From Novosphingobium sp. (lineage in GTDB: Bacteria; Pseudomonadota; Alphaproteobacteria; Sphingomonadales; Sphingomonadaceae): a DNA stretch of 6,850 nt. The notes under the pieces are model-generated. The model saw nothing but the letters and a program-made list of their open reading frames with translations. It had not been told where the DNA came from and made no database searches. Positions 1 to 6,718 of this stretch are shown here, piece after piece (the first letter of the stretch is position 1; each line of letters opens with the position of its first letter). The position numbers and the translations under genes were made by a program. The DNA is taken from the NCBI GenBank assembly GCA_020853995.1, contig JADYXV010000366.1:1-6850 (forward strand). The letters run 5' to 3'.

Positions 1-1305
1 CAGCGGCGGCAAAATGCCCGCAAGGAACGGCGCATACCGATAGAAGGAGCGGTCATCCACTTCCTGAAGCGAAACCTGTTCTGCATCCTGGTAGAAGCCG
101 CCGACTACCCACGTGAACGGGCTGTCTGTCGCGTTCGATTGCAGACGCAATTCGCCGGTCCAGTTCTTCTGCGTGTTCACAAAGTCTGAGAACGAGGCCT
201 GATCGGGGAAAAGTGGCAGGGTGATGCCGGTAAACAGGCTCTGGTTGAAACTCGTGTAGTCTGACCGGAACGTCTGCCGCCGGTCAAAATACGATCCGAT
301 GGCAATCAGATCGGCCCCGCCCAGCGCATATTTGATGTTCAGCGATGGGAGGACAAACCGGTCATTGCCGTTTTCGCGCACGCGGTTTCCGTTGAGGAAC
401 ACGCCGTTGTCATAGTCCGAAAACATCGCATTGGGCGATGCCGGGTCACGCTGGATATTGTCCCAGCTTTCCGGGCTGTCGTTGTTCTTGATGCGCTGAT
501 AGACGACCGATGGCGTGATCGTCAGTTCCGGCGTCGGCGTCCACGCCACGGCCACGCGGCCCACGAACGAATCGACGCGGTTGGCGTTCTTGTCGATCAC
601 CTGCTTGTCTTCGAACCGGACCCGGTCAATCCAGCCGCCATCGCGCCGGTAATAGGCGCTGGCCCGCACCGCCAGCGTATCGGCCACGAGTGGTAAGCCG
701 ATCGCACCACCCATTTCATAGCTCATGCCGCCACCTTCGGTCGTCGCCACTTCCGAACGGAAGCGGCCCGATGTCTTGGTTGCATCAGGCTGCGGCGTCA
801 GGAAGCGGATCGTGCCGCCCTGCGATCCTGCGCCAAACAGCGTGCCCTGCGGCCCGCGCAGCACTTCGATGCGCTCCAGATCGAAGATGACCGGATAGAC
901 GTTGCCGCCCGAATAGCCCAGCGCGCGCACCTGGATCGGCGTATCGTAGATATAGATGCCGGTGGTCGATGCCCCGACCGAGGAATTGATGCCGCGGATG
1001 GCGATGTTGGTGGTCGTGTTGGTCTGTTCAAACACGATGCCCGGCGTCTGGCGGATCACGTCGGCGAAATCACGCACGCCCCGCTTGTCGAGCGTTTCGG
1101 TGCTGAAAGCGCTCACGCTGATCGGCACCTTGCTCAATACTTCGTTCTTGCGGGTGGCCGTCACCACGATCTCGCCGCTCTGGTCGGTTTCCTCGGCGGA
1201 CTGCGGCGCTGCGGTTTCCTGCGCATAGGCGGGCATCGCGGCGATCAGCGCGGCCCCACTCGCCATGGAAATGCCACCGATGGAAAATAGTTTGCGCTTG
1301 CTCAT
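1..1305 (-). CDS. TonB-dependent outer-membrane receptor, N-terminal part (gene runs off the left edge)
   Basis: An open frame of 435 codons from the ATG at 1305 runs to the window edge without a stop; family members are usually about 700-850 residues, so roughly half is present. Residues 1-28 are a Sec signal peptide (basic MSKRK start, hydrophobic core, AYA then Q29 as likely cleavage site). A TonB-box-like segment EIVVTATRK lies at 45-53. The plug domain follows, with IAIRGINSS at about 101-109 and the hallmark IEVLRGPQGTLFGAGSQGG at about 146-164. From about 190 on, alternating aromatic/polar segments fit the first barrel strands. Such receptors sit in the outer membrane and use TonB-ExbBD energy to import siderophores, sugars, aromatics or other ligands. 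The ligand cannot be read from sequence; the neighbouring catabolic genes make an aromatic substrate plausible, but a terminator separates it from them. Family call is firm, substrate unknown. Confidence -1.
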   Translation of the reverse strand, partial: MSKRKLFSIGGISMASGAALIAAMPAYAQETAAPQSAEETDQSGEIVVTATRKNEVLSKVPISVSAFSTETLDKRGVRDFADVIRQTPGIVFEQTNTTTNIAIRGINSSVGASTTGIYIYDTPIQVRALGYSGGNVYPVIFDLERIEVLRGPQGTLFGAGSQGGTIRFLTPQPDATKTSGRFRSEVATTEGGGMSYEMGGAIGLPLVADTLAVRASAYYRRDGGWIDRVRFEDKQVIDKNANRVDSFVGRVAVAWTPTPELTITPSVVYQRIKNNDSPESWDNIQRDPASPNAMFSDYDNGVFLNGNRVRENGNDRFVLPSLNIKYALGGADLIAIGSYFDRRQTFRSDYTSFNQSLFTGITLPLFPDQASFSDFVNTQKNWTGELRLQSNATDSPFTWVVGGFYQDAEQVSLQEVDDRSFYRYAPFLAGILPPL

Positions 1306-1311
1306 ATTTTA

Positions 1312-1318
1312 TCTCCCC
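1312..1318 (-). promoter_or_regulatory. Ribosome binding site of the TonB-dependent receptor
   Basis: On the minus strand GGGGAGA lies 6 nt before the ATG at 1305 (spacer TAAAAT). This strong Shine-Dalgarno match supports the chosen start, which also gives a proper signal peptide. Confidence -1.
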
Positions 1319-1323
1319 AACAG

Positions 1324-1351
1324 TTGCAGCTTCGCCCTTCCAAAGCTGCAA
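1324..1351. repeat. Inverted repeat in the receptor leader (operator or mRNA hairpin)
   Basis: A perfect 9-bp inverted repeat, TTGCAGCTT at 1324-1332 and AAGCTGCAA at 1343-1351, with a 10-nt spacer. It ends 18 nt upstream of the receptor start codon and just upstream of its ribosome site. It could be a repressor operator or a hairpin in the 5' untranslated mRNA. No T-run follows it on the minus strand, so it is not an intrinsic terminator of the classic kind. Function is inferred from position only. Confidence -1.
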
Positions 1352-1456
1352 ACCGGAATACCAAGGCTATAACGGACAGGTGTTTTTTAATTGATCCTAT
1401 GTGGCAAATGCCGCCTTGATTGACACTTCAGGCACATAATCACGCCGATCCCGCAA

Positions 1457-1477
1457 TCTTGGCCAGATTTGCCAAGA
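1457..1477. repeat. 7-bp inverted repeat, possible regulator-binding site upstream of the receptor
   Basis: TCTTGGC at 1457-1463 pairs perfectly with GCCAAGA at 1471-1477 across a 7-nt spacer, a 21-bp dyad of typical operator size. Part of it (ATTTGCCA, 1467-1474) recurs inverted as TGGCAAAT at 1402-1409. It lies about 150-170 bp upstream of the receptor start, between that gene and the terminator of the upstream operon. No regulator gene is visible to pair it with. Confidence -1.
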
Positions 1478-1517
1478 ACGCTCGCGATTGCTGACAATCT
1501 ACAAGCGGCAGTCACGC

Positions 1518-1554
1518 AAAAACCCCTCCTTCACCACGGCGTGCAAAGGAGAGG
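1518..1554 (-). terminator. Rho-independent terminator of the P450/GS-like/ALDH operon
   Basis: In minus-strand orientation CCTCTCCTT (1554-1546) pairs with AAGGAGGGG (1531-1523), a 9-bp stem with one G-T wobble. Inside it CAC/GTG can pair further. The stem is followed directly by five T residues (1522-1518). It begins about 30 nt after the aldehyde dehydrogenase stop codon, as expected for the end of that operon, and suggests the receptor gene downstream has its own promoter. Confidence -1.
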
Positions 1555-1583
1555 CAGGGAGCTTTGGAAGCGTAGGTGGCGCG

Positions 1584-3044
1584 TCAGCTGACGCTGCCCT
1601 CCAGAATTTGCAGCGTCTTCAGATCGGAATGGAAATCCAGCGCATAATCGCCGCCCTCGCGGCCAATGCCCGATATGCCGATGCCGCCAAACGGCGCGGT
1701 CAGATCGCGCACCAGGAACGTGTTGACCCACACCGTTCCGCCACGCACCGCCCGGCCCACGCGCTCGGCCCGTTCGGCACTGCCGGTATAGACCATGCCA
1801 GAAAGGCCGAAGGCGGTGGAATTGGCCAGCGCCACGCCTTGCGCTTCATCGCGGAAGGTCTGGAAGGTCAGCACCGGGCCGAACACTTCGTTCTGCACCA
1901 CTTCGCTGTCGTTGCTTTTCGGCAGGATCAGCGTCGGCTCGATCCAGTTCGCGCCGTCCTTCCAGCGCTTGCCGCCGCGTACGATGGTATCGCCTGCCGC
2001 GCGTGCGCGGTCGATGAAGCCCAGCACGCGTTCGACGTGGACCGGATGGATCAGCGCCGACATCGTAGTGGCACCATCGCGGCTATCGCCCATTACGTGT
2101 GCATCGGTATAGGCATGGAACTTCGCAAGGAACTCCTCGCGCACGCTCTCTTCCACGATGATGCGGGTGCCGGCCATGCACACTTGACCGCTATCATCAT
2201 ATTGCCCTGCCGCCTTCTTGGCCGCAGCATCGATATCGGCATCGGCAAAGACCAGCAGCGGCGATTTTCCGCCCAGTTCGGCGGTGAAAGGCACAATGTT
2301 TTCCGCCGCTGCCTTGCCGATTACGCGCGCAGTTGGGACGCTGCCGGTAAAGCTGATCCGCTTGATGCGCGGGTCGGATGTCAGCGCATTGCCCAGCTCT
2401 GCGCCCAGACCCTGCACGATGTTGAAGACGCCTGCCGGAAATCCCGCTTCCTCGATCAGATCGCCCAGCAAAGAGGCAGACAGAGGCGACCAGTCAGCCG
2501 GCTTCAGGATCACCGTATTGCCCGCTGCCAGTGCAGGCGCGCACTTCCAGGTGGAAAGCATGAACGGCGCATTCCACGGCGTGATGATCAGCGCCGGGCC
2601 TGCGGGCATGCGGATCACCCGGTTGGCCGTGCCACGCGATGACCACACGCGCTCCTGATGCTCACTGGCAAGATCGGCATAGTTGCGGAAATTGGCCGCC
2701 CCGCGCAAAATCACGCGCAAGCGCAAGCTTTCCAGCAACATGCCCATGTCCAGGCATTCGATCATCGCCAGCTTTTCGACATTGGCTTCGATCAGATCGG
2801 CCAGCCGGTGCAGATAGGCCCCGCGTTCCGCAGCGCTCAGCGCGGCCCATGCGGGAAAGGCATCGGTTGCCGCTTGCGCTGCCTGTGCCGCTGTCGTCAC
2901 GGTCCCGCGCGAAATGTCGGCCAGTTTCCATGACCAGTCGAACGGGCAGCGCGTTTCGAAAGTATAGGGTGATGGCACCCGTCTGCCGCCGATGAAGTGA
3001 TCGGGTGAGATGGAAATTCCTGAAATATCAATGCGGTCGCGCAT
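1584..3044 (-). CDS. NAD(P)-dependent aldehyde dehydrogenase, muconic-semialdehyde dehydrogenase-like
   Basis: A 486-residue aldehyde dehydrogenase superfamily protein, normal length for the family. Visible landmarks: ITPWNAPF with the oxyanion Asn158, Lys181 in KPADWSP for cofactor binding, FTGS at 232-235, general base Glu256 in ELGGK, catalytic Cys289 in GQVCM, and Glu386 in NEVFGPV. The C-terminal stretch PFGGIGISGIGREGG at about 451-465 followed by a DFHSDLKT segment resembles 2-hydroxymuconic, 2-aminomuconic and 5-carboxymethyl-2-hydroxymuconic semialdehyde dehydrogenases (AmnC, HpaE), which oxidise ring-cleavage products in the cytosol. The extradiol dioxygenase nearby fits that role. 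The ATG at 3044 is chosen because GAGG precedes it by 5 nt and it lies 7 nt after the preceding gene's stop; an in-frame TTG at 3077 would overlap that gene. Exact substrate is inferred; betaine-type or other aldehydes remain possible. Confidence -1.
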   Translation of the reverse strand: MRDRIDISGISISPDHFIGGRRVPSPYTFETRCPFDWSWKLADISRGTVTTAAQAAQAATDAFPAWAALSAAERGAYLHRLADLIEANVEKLAMIECLDMGMLLESLRLRVILRGAANFRNYADLASEHQERVWSSRGTANRVIRMPAGPALIITPWNAPFMLSTWKCAPALAAGNTVILKPADWSPLSASLLGDLIEEAGFPAGVFNIVQGLGAELGNALTSDPRIKRISFTGSVPTARVIGKAAAENIVPFTAELGGKSPLLVFADADIDAAAKKAAGQYDDSGQVCMAGTRIIVEESVREEFLAKFHAYTDAHVMGDSRDGATTMSALIHPVHVERVLGFIDRARAAGDTIVRGGKRWKDGANWIEPTLILPKSNDSEVVQNEVFGPVLTFQTFRDEAQGVALANSTAFGLSGMVYTGSAERAERVGRAVRGGTVWVNTFLVRDLTAPFGGIGISGIGREGGDYALDFHSDLKTLQILEGSVS

Positions 3045-3049
3045 GGTAG

Positions 3050-3053
3050 CCTC
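3050..3053 (-). promoter_or_regulatory. Ribosome binding site of the aldehyde dehydrogenase, overlapping the upstream stop
   Basis: Minus-strand GAGG, 5 nt before the ATG at 3044, shares two bases with the TGA stop (3054-3052) of the glutamine-synthetase-like gene. This fixes the dehydrogenase start and indicates translational coupling of the two genes. Confidence -1.
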
Positions 3054-4377
3054 AGATATAGGGGAGGTAATAGGCAAGGCTTTCCGCCTCGCTCATTTCG
3101 CCAACGATGCGCACTTCCTCGCGCTTGATTGCGATGAAATTGGCAATCATGTCCGCGCCTACAGCTTGCGTCAGCACGGTATCGGCCTCCAGCGCATCCA
3201 GCGCGTCTGAAAGGCTGTGCGGGGTGTGGCGATCGGTGTTGATCGTCTCCAGCCCGTCGTTCAGTTCGGGCTGAGGCAGATCGTAGCCCTGCTCAAGGCC
3301 TAGCAATGCTGCTTGCAGCATCGCCGCCATCGCAAAATAGGGGCTTGCCGCACAATCAGCCATGCGGTGCTCGATTCGCGCTGCCGGTCCGGTTTCTGCC
3401 GAAACGCGCACGGTGACCGACCGGTGATCGATCCCCCAGTTCGCCCAATATCCCGAAAGGCTGGCAGGCTGCAGCCGGGCATAGCTGTTGATAGTGGGTG
3501 CCATGATCGCAGACAGGGCTTCGTGATGGCGGATCAGCCCGGCGATGCAGCCAGACATTTCAGGCGAGAGCGTGCCGCTGGAAACGTCGTTGGCAAACAC
3601 ATTGCTGCCATCGTCGCGGGTAAAGCTCAGGTTGAAATGCAGACCGCTGCCGCTCTTTTCGGCAAAGGGTTTGGGCAGAAACGACAGCAGATAGCCGCGT
3701 TTATACAGCACTTCGCGCGCCATCTGGCGGAACAGGAAGGCATCGTCTGCCGCCTTCATCGCATCGGCATAGCGCAGCGTCAGTTCAAACTGTGGTGCAT
3801 CGAATTCGGCATTCATCGATTCCACCGGAATGTTGCAAGCCTGCGCCGTGGCCCAGATCTCGTCAATCAGTCCGGCCGGATCGGAGAACGGCCCGGTGCC
3901 ATAAACGAAAGCGCCCGGTGTATCGTAAGGCACCCATTGGCCATCTGCATCGCGCTGGAAGATATAGGCTTCCATCTCGATGCCCACCATCGGCTCCAGC
4001 CCGCGCGCGCGCCAGCCATTGATCGCCCGTTGCAGCGCGCTGCGTCCGCACAGCACGAAAGGTTCGCCTTTGAACCGCAAGGCGCCCAGCGCAATCTGCG
4101 TGCCTGCATCCCACGAAGGACGCATTGCCTGCGGATCGAAGCTGACCTCCATGTCGGGCAGTCCATCCAGCATCCCGCCGCCGGGCGCTGCCACCAGCGT
4201 CTTGTCATAGGTCACGGCGAAGGTGCCCACACACATCCGTGTATGCCCCCGCGCCGCGTCCGACATCGGCACATATTTTCCACGGGCAAGGTTCAGCTGG
4301 TCGGCAAATAGCACCCGGCAGCGGTCCTGCACGGGAGCTTTCACACGCGGCGCGTCGGTTTTTGGCATGGTGGTCAT
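3052..4377 (-). CDS. Glutamine synthetase-like protein, probable gamma-glutamylamine/anilide synthetase
   Basis: 441 residues, a class-I glutamine synthetase fold of the PuuA/GlnA-like branch. Likely metal-binding glutamates are E134 and E136 in VGIEMEAYIF, E191 and E198 in NAEFDAPQFEL, and E336 in RIEHR, with H247 in GSGLHFNLS. Nucleotide/phosphate-site arginines appear at R301 (NSYARL), R319, R324 and R338. The motif WGIDHRSVTVRV matches the WG.DNR pattern common in gamma-glutamylamide-forming relatives more than in true GlnA. Several canonical positions differ: N249 replaces the second His of GMHxHxS, and L307 falls where GlnA has the flap Glu of the YEAP segment. Enzymes of this group ligate glutamate to an amine using ATP (putrescine, isopropylamine, aniline). 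Placement between a P450 and a semialdehyde dehydrogenase argues for a catabolic role, not nitrogen assimilation. The amine is unknown. Start ATG 4377 has a GGGGA element 5-9 nt upstream; the ATG at 4368 is an alternative. Confidence -1.
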   Translation of the reverse strand: MTTMPKTDAPRVKAPVQDRCRVLFADQLNLARGKYVPMSDAARGHTRMCVGTFAVTYDKTLVAAPGGGMLDGLPDMEVSFDPQAMRPSWDAGTQIALGALRFKGEPFVLCGRSALQRAINGWRARGLEPMVGIEMEAYIFQRDADGQWVPYDTPGAFVYGTGPFSDPAGLIDEIWATAQACNIPVESMNAEFDAPQFELTLRYADAMKAADDAFLFRQMAREVLYKRGYLLSFLPKPFAEKSGSGLHFNLSFTRDDGSNVFANDVSSGTLSPEMSGCIAGLIRHHEALSAIMAPTINSYARLQPASLSGYWANWGIDHRSVTVRVSAETGPAARIEHRMADCAASPYFAMAAMLQAALLGLEQGYDLPQPELNDGLETINTDRHTPHSLSDALDALEADTVLTQAVGADMIANFIAIKREEVRIVGEMSEAESLAYYLPYI

Positions 4378-4431
4378 CTGTTTCCCCAGGTTGCCCCGTT
4401 TGTTCTTTGTTGCCTTTGGCGGGCCACGATT

Positions 4432-5697
4432 TCAGCAGGCTGCGATGCGTACCGGCAGATGCTTGATGCCGTGAATGAAGTTGGATCGCAGATAACTGTG
4501 ATCGGCCACCTGCTCGATCGATGAGATACGCTTGGCCAGTTCCTGCATCACGATGGCCACTTCCAGCTTGGCCAGCCACATGCCCAGGCAAATGTGCGGA
4601 CCGCCTTGCCCGAATGACAGGAACGGGTTGCGCTCACGGTGCAGGTCGATGGTGTAGGGATCGGCTATCGCGGTTTCATCGCGGTTGCCTGAAAGGAACC
4701 ACAGCAGCACCTTGTCGCCTGCCTGCACTTGCTTGCCATGAAATTCAAAGGCGCGCGTGGCGGTGCGGCGGAAATGCGTGGTGGGCGAGGCATAGCGGAC
4801 CATCTCGTCCGCAGCAGCTTCCCAACTCAGGAAATCGCCGCTCTTAAGTGCCTGAAGCAGGTGCGGATTGTTTGCGATGGCATGGATCGTGGCCGAGATC
4901 GAATAGCGCGTGGTGTCGTTTCCGGCGGCCACAAGCAGGCAGAAGAAGTTTCGGAATTCATCGCGGCTCATCTGCACGCCGGTGCTGGTGGTTTGCCGCA
5001 CCAGATTGAGCACGCCGATCTGCTCACCCGCGTCCATCCGGTCGAGCAGGCCATTGGCATAATCGAACAGTTCGACCGCCGCCGGAGACCGGAAAGGCAG
5101 CATCCGGTAGGCTTCGGTGTCGACCTGATCGACCACGAAATCGGTATAGTCGGGGTCCGAATTGGAAATCAGCGCATCGCCCTTTTCCACCAGCCACGGC
5201 CCGTCTTCCTGCGGCACACCCATGATCTGCGCCAGCATCTGCATCGGCAGACGCCGTGCGATCCGGTCCACCGCGTCAAATTCGCCCTCATCCAGCGCGA
5301 CGTCGAGCAGGTCGGTCACGATGGTGCGGATTTGCTCTTCGAACCCTGCCACGGTGCTTTTGGAAAAAGCCTTGGACACCAGCGCGCGAAAGCCGCGATG
5401 GTGCGGGGCGTCGGTTTCCTGAAAGGTCTTGCGCGCCTCGTATTCTTCCTCGGACTGGTCCTCCATGCGGATGCCCTTGGCCGAGGACAGCAGATCAGCC
5501 TGCCGGTTCAGCTCCAGCAGATCGGCATGGCGGGTGACCGACCAGAACCCCTTGTCACCATTGAGCATTTCAGACCAAGCCATCGGATCTTCGCGCCGCA
5601 TCCGGTCAAACGTGGCAAAAGGCGCGCCTTCGTTGAACGCATCTTGCGATGACAGATCGATGTGCGTGTCGGTTGAGCGCGAAAAGGGAAACTGCAT
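4432..5697 (-). CDS. Cytochrome P450 monooxygenase (soluble bacterial class I type)
   Basis: 421 residues with no membrane anchor, typical for soluble bacterial P450s. The I-helix oxygen-activation motif AGNDTTR is at 258-264, the K-helix ExxR is E298-R301, and the heme loop FGQGGPHICLG is at 362-372 with the thiolate ligand Cys370. The C-helix region APHHRGFRALVSKAF (about 97-111) is also typical. The protein would insert one oxygen atom from O2 into an organic substrate, needing electrons from a ferredoxin and reductase; neither is encoded here. The C-terminal GIKHLPVRI and general style recall bacterial CYP families acting on terpenes, steroids and fatty acids (CYP111/124/125/142 group), but family and substrate cannot be assigned by eye. 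The ATG at 5697 is preferred over an in-frame upstream start at 5823 because GGAGGA lies 4 nt before it. First gene of the operon; 54 nt separate it from the glutamine-synthetase-like gene. Confidence -1.
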   Translation of the reverse strand: MQFPFSRSTDTHIDLSSQDAFNEGAPFATFDRMRREDPMAWSEMLNGDKGFWSVTRHADLLELNRQADLLSSAKGIRMEDQSEEEYEARKTFQETDAPHHRGFRALVSKAFSKSTVAGFEEQIRTIVTDLLDVALDEGEFDAVDRIARRLPMQMLAQIMGVPQEDGPWLVEKGDALISNSDPDYTDFVVDQVDTEAYRMLPFRSPAAVELFDYANGLLDRMDAGEQIGVLNLVRQTTSTGVQMSRDEFRNFFCLLVAAGNDTTRYSISATIHAIANNPHLLQALKSGDFLSWEAAADEMVRYASPTTHFRRTATRAFEFHGKQVQAGDKVLLWFLSGNRDETAIADPYTIDLHRERNPFLSFGQGGPHICLGMWLAKLEVAIVMQELAKRISSIEQVADHSYLRSNFIHGIKHLPVRIAAC

Positions 5698-5701
5698 CGT
5701 G

Positions 5702-5707
5702 TCCTCC
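5702..5707 (-). promoter_or_regulatory. Ribosome binding site deciding the P450 start
   Basis: Minus-strand GGAGGA, 4 nt before the ATG at 5697 (spacer CACG). It favours this start over the in-frame start 42 codons upstream at 5823, whose extra residues are Pro/Ala/Arg-rich and unlike a P450 N-terminus. Confidence -1.
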
Positions 5708-5828
5708 GGTCTTGCAGTGGTGCTAGTCCTGCCGGGGCGTGGGGGACTTGGCTTAAGCGGACAGACTTGCGCAGGGCTATTCAGGTTGGCCCGATCTGCG
5801 CCTAACTGTCGGGCTGTAATCACATCAT

Positions 5829-5834
5829 AAGGAG
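5829..5834 (+). promoter_or_regulatory. Ribosome binding site of the extradiol dioxygenase
   Basis: AAGGAG, 6 nt before the ATG at 5841, is a near-consensus Shine-Dalgarno site that fixes the start. Confidence -1.
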
Positions 5835-5840
5835 CCCCAG

Positions 5841-6713
5841 ATGGGCGAGATCATCGCAGCCGGCATCGTCGCACACGCGCCAACGATCATGATGTCGAAG
5901 GAAGATCGCTACGAACTGAATGAAGGCAAGGAAATCAGCCTTGTGCCGGGCCTCCACCGGCTGAAACGCGAGGTGCTCGATGTGCTGAAGCCCGATACCA
6001 TCGTGCTGCTGGACACGCATTGGTTCACCATCGTCGAATTTTGCGTGACCGCGCACAGCCGGCGGGCAGGGCTGTTCACGTCGGATGAACTGCCGCGCGG
6101 GATGAAGCAGATTCCTTATGATATCAAAGGTTCGCCCGCATTGGCCCACGCCATTGCCGAACGCGCAACCGAAGCCGGCGTGCGCACCACGGCCATCGAC
6201 GACCCTTGGCTGCCGATCCACTATCCTACTGTAAACCTTACCACATTCTTGCAAGGCGAAGAGGAATGGCTGTCCGTCAGTCACGCCTATTCGGGCGAGC
6301 CCGATGATTTCCTGACGGTGGGCGAAGGCATTGGCCGCGCGATCCGTGAATCCGACAAGCGCGTGGTGATCATTGCCAGCGGATCGATGAGCCACCGGTT
6401 CTGGCCGTTCAAGCAGATCCCGCTGCACGAATCCTCTGATCCCATTCACATTTCCAGCCCCGAAGCGCGCGAGGCCGATCTTGAGCGGCTGCGCTGGTTT
6501 GCCGAAGGCAACCATGCAGCGGTGATCGATTCGATGCCCGAATACTTGCGCCACGCGCCCGAAGCGCGGTTCGGGCATTACCTGATGATGGCGGCCGCGT
6601 GCGGCGGGCGCGACTGGAAAGCGAAGGGTCGGCAGTTTTCGGATTACGAAAATGCCACGGGCACCAGCCAGGTCCACGTGTGGTTCGACAAGCCTGCGCA
6701 AGGGTGGAACTGA
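5841..6713 (+). CDS. Class III extradiol ring-cleavage dioxygenase (LigB superfamily, HpaD/AmnB-like)
   Basis: 290 residues, close to the length of E. coli HpaD (3,4-dihydroxyphenylacetate 2,3-dioxygenase, about 283). Expected Fe(II) ligands are His12 in VAHAP and His60 in LLDTHW, with a C-terminal acidic ligand probably Glu241 in APEARFGH. His185 in ASGSMSHRF corresponds to the catalytic acid/base His of LigB. Segments GLFTSDELP (about 78-85), MPEYLRH and TGTSQVHVWF also parallel HpaD, while the start GEIIAAGIVAHAP recalls 2-aminophenol 1,6-dioxygenase AmnB. The enzyme would cleave a catechol- or aminophenol-type ring next to the two heteroatom carbons, giving a semialdehyde in the cytosol, the kind of product the nearby dehydrogenase could oxidise. 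It is transcribed divergently from the P450 operon and followed 5 nt after its stop by a strong hairpin. Family is firm; the ring substrate is not determined. Confidence -1.
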   Translation: MGEIIAAGIVAHAPTIMMSKEDRYELNEGKEISLVPGLHRLKREVLDVLKPDTIVLLDTHWFTIVEFCVTAHSRRAGLFTSDELPRGMKQIPYDIKGSPALAHAIAERATEAGVRTTAIDDPWLPIHYPTVNLTTFLQGEEEWLSVSHAYSGEPDDFLTVGEGIGRAIRESDKRVVIIASGSMSHRFWPFKQIPLHESSDPIHISSPEAREADLERLRWFAEGNHAAVIDSMPEYLRHAPEARFGHYLMMAAACGGRDWKAKGRQFSDYENATGTSQVHVWFDKPAQGWN

Positions 6714-6718
6714 CGCAA

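Larger units (their letters stand above)
5698..5840. promoter_or_regulatory. Divergent intergenic region between the P450 operon and the extradiol dioxygenase
   Basis: This 143-bp gap separates two divergently transcribed units, so it should hold the promoters of both. I see no convincing sigma-70 -35/-10 pair on either strand. Possible protein-binding elements are the 8-bp palindrome GCTTAAGC at 5751-5758 and a direct repeat GACTTG at 5745-5750 and 5764-5769, spaced 19 bp, about two helical turns. The regulatory role follows from gene orientation; the individual elements may be chance. Confidence -1.

Noticed and set aside
1581..1594. Perfect 14-bp palindrome GCGTCAGCTGACGC over the aldehyde dehydrogenase stop codon
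   Set aside because: It covers the last codons and stop, has no spacer loop or T-run, and a good terminator lies just downstream; probably chance.
1488..2642. 384-codon plus-strand open frame opposite the aldehyde dehydrogenase
   Set aside because: Product is His/Arg/Gln-rich with no recognisable fold and lies wholly antisense to a gene with intact catalytic motifs; long antisense frames are usual in high-GC DNA.
3313..4311. 332-codon plus-strand open frame opposite the GS-like gene
   Set aside because: Antisense shadow with biased composition and no motif; the minus strand encodes clear GS motifs.
4729..5652. 307-codon plus-strand open frame opposite the P450
   Set aside because: Antisense shadow; the P450 heme and I-helix motifs are on the minus strand.
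5698..5823. 42-residue N-terminal extension of the P450 from the upstream start at 5823
   Set aside because: Low-complexity Pro/Arg-rich extension without family resemblance; the downstream ATG at 5697 has a strong ribosome site.
5820..6701. 293-codon minus-strand open frame opposite the dioxygenase
   Set aside because: Antisense shadow of the LigB-type gene, which has a near-consensus ribosome site and catalytic histidines.
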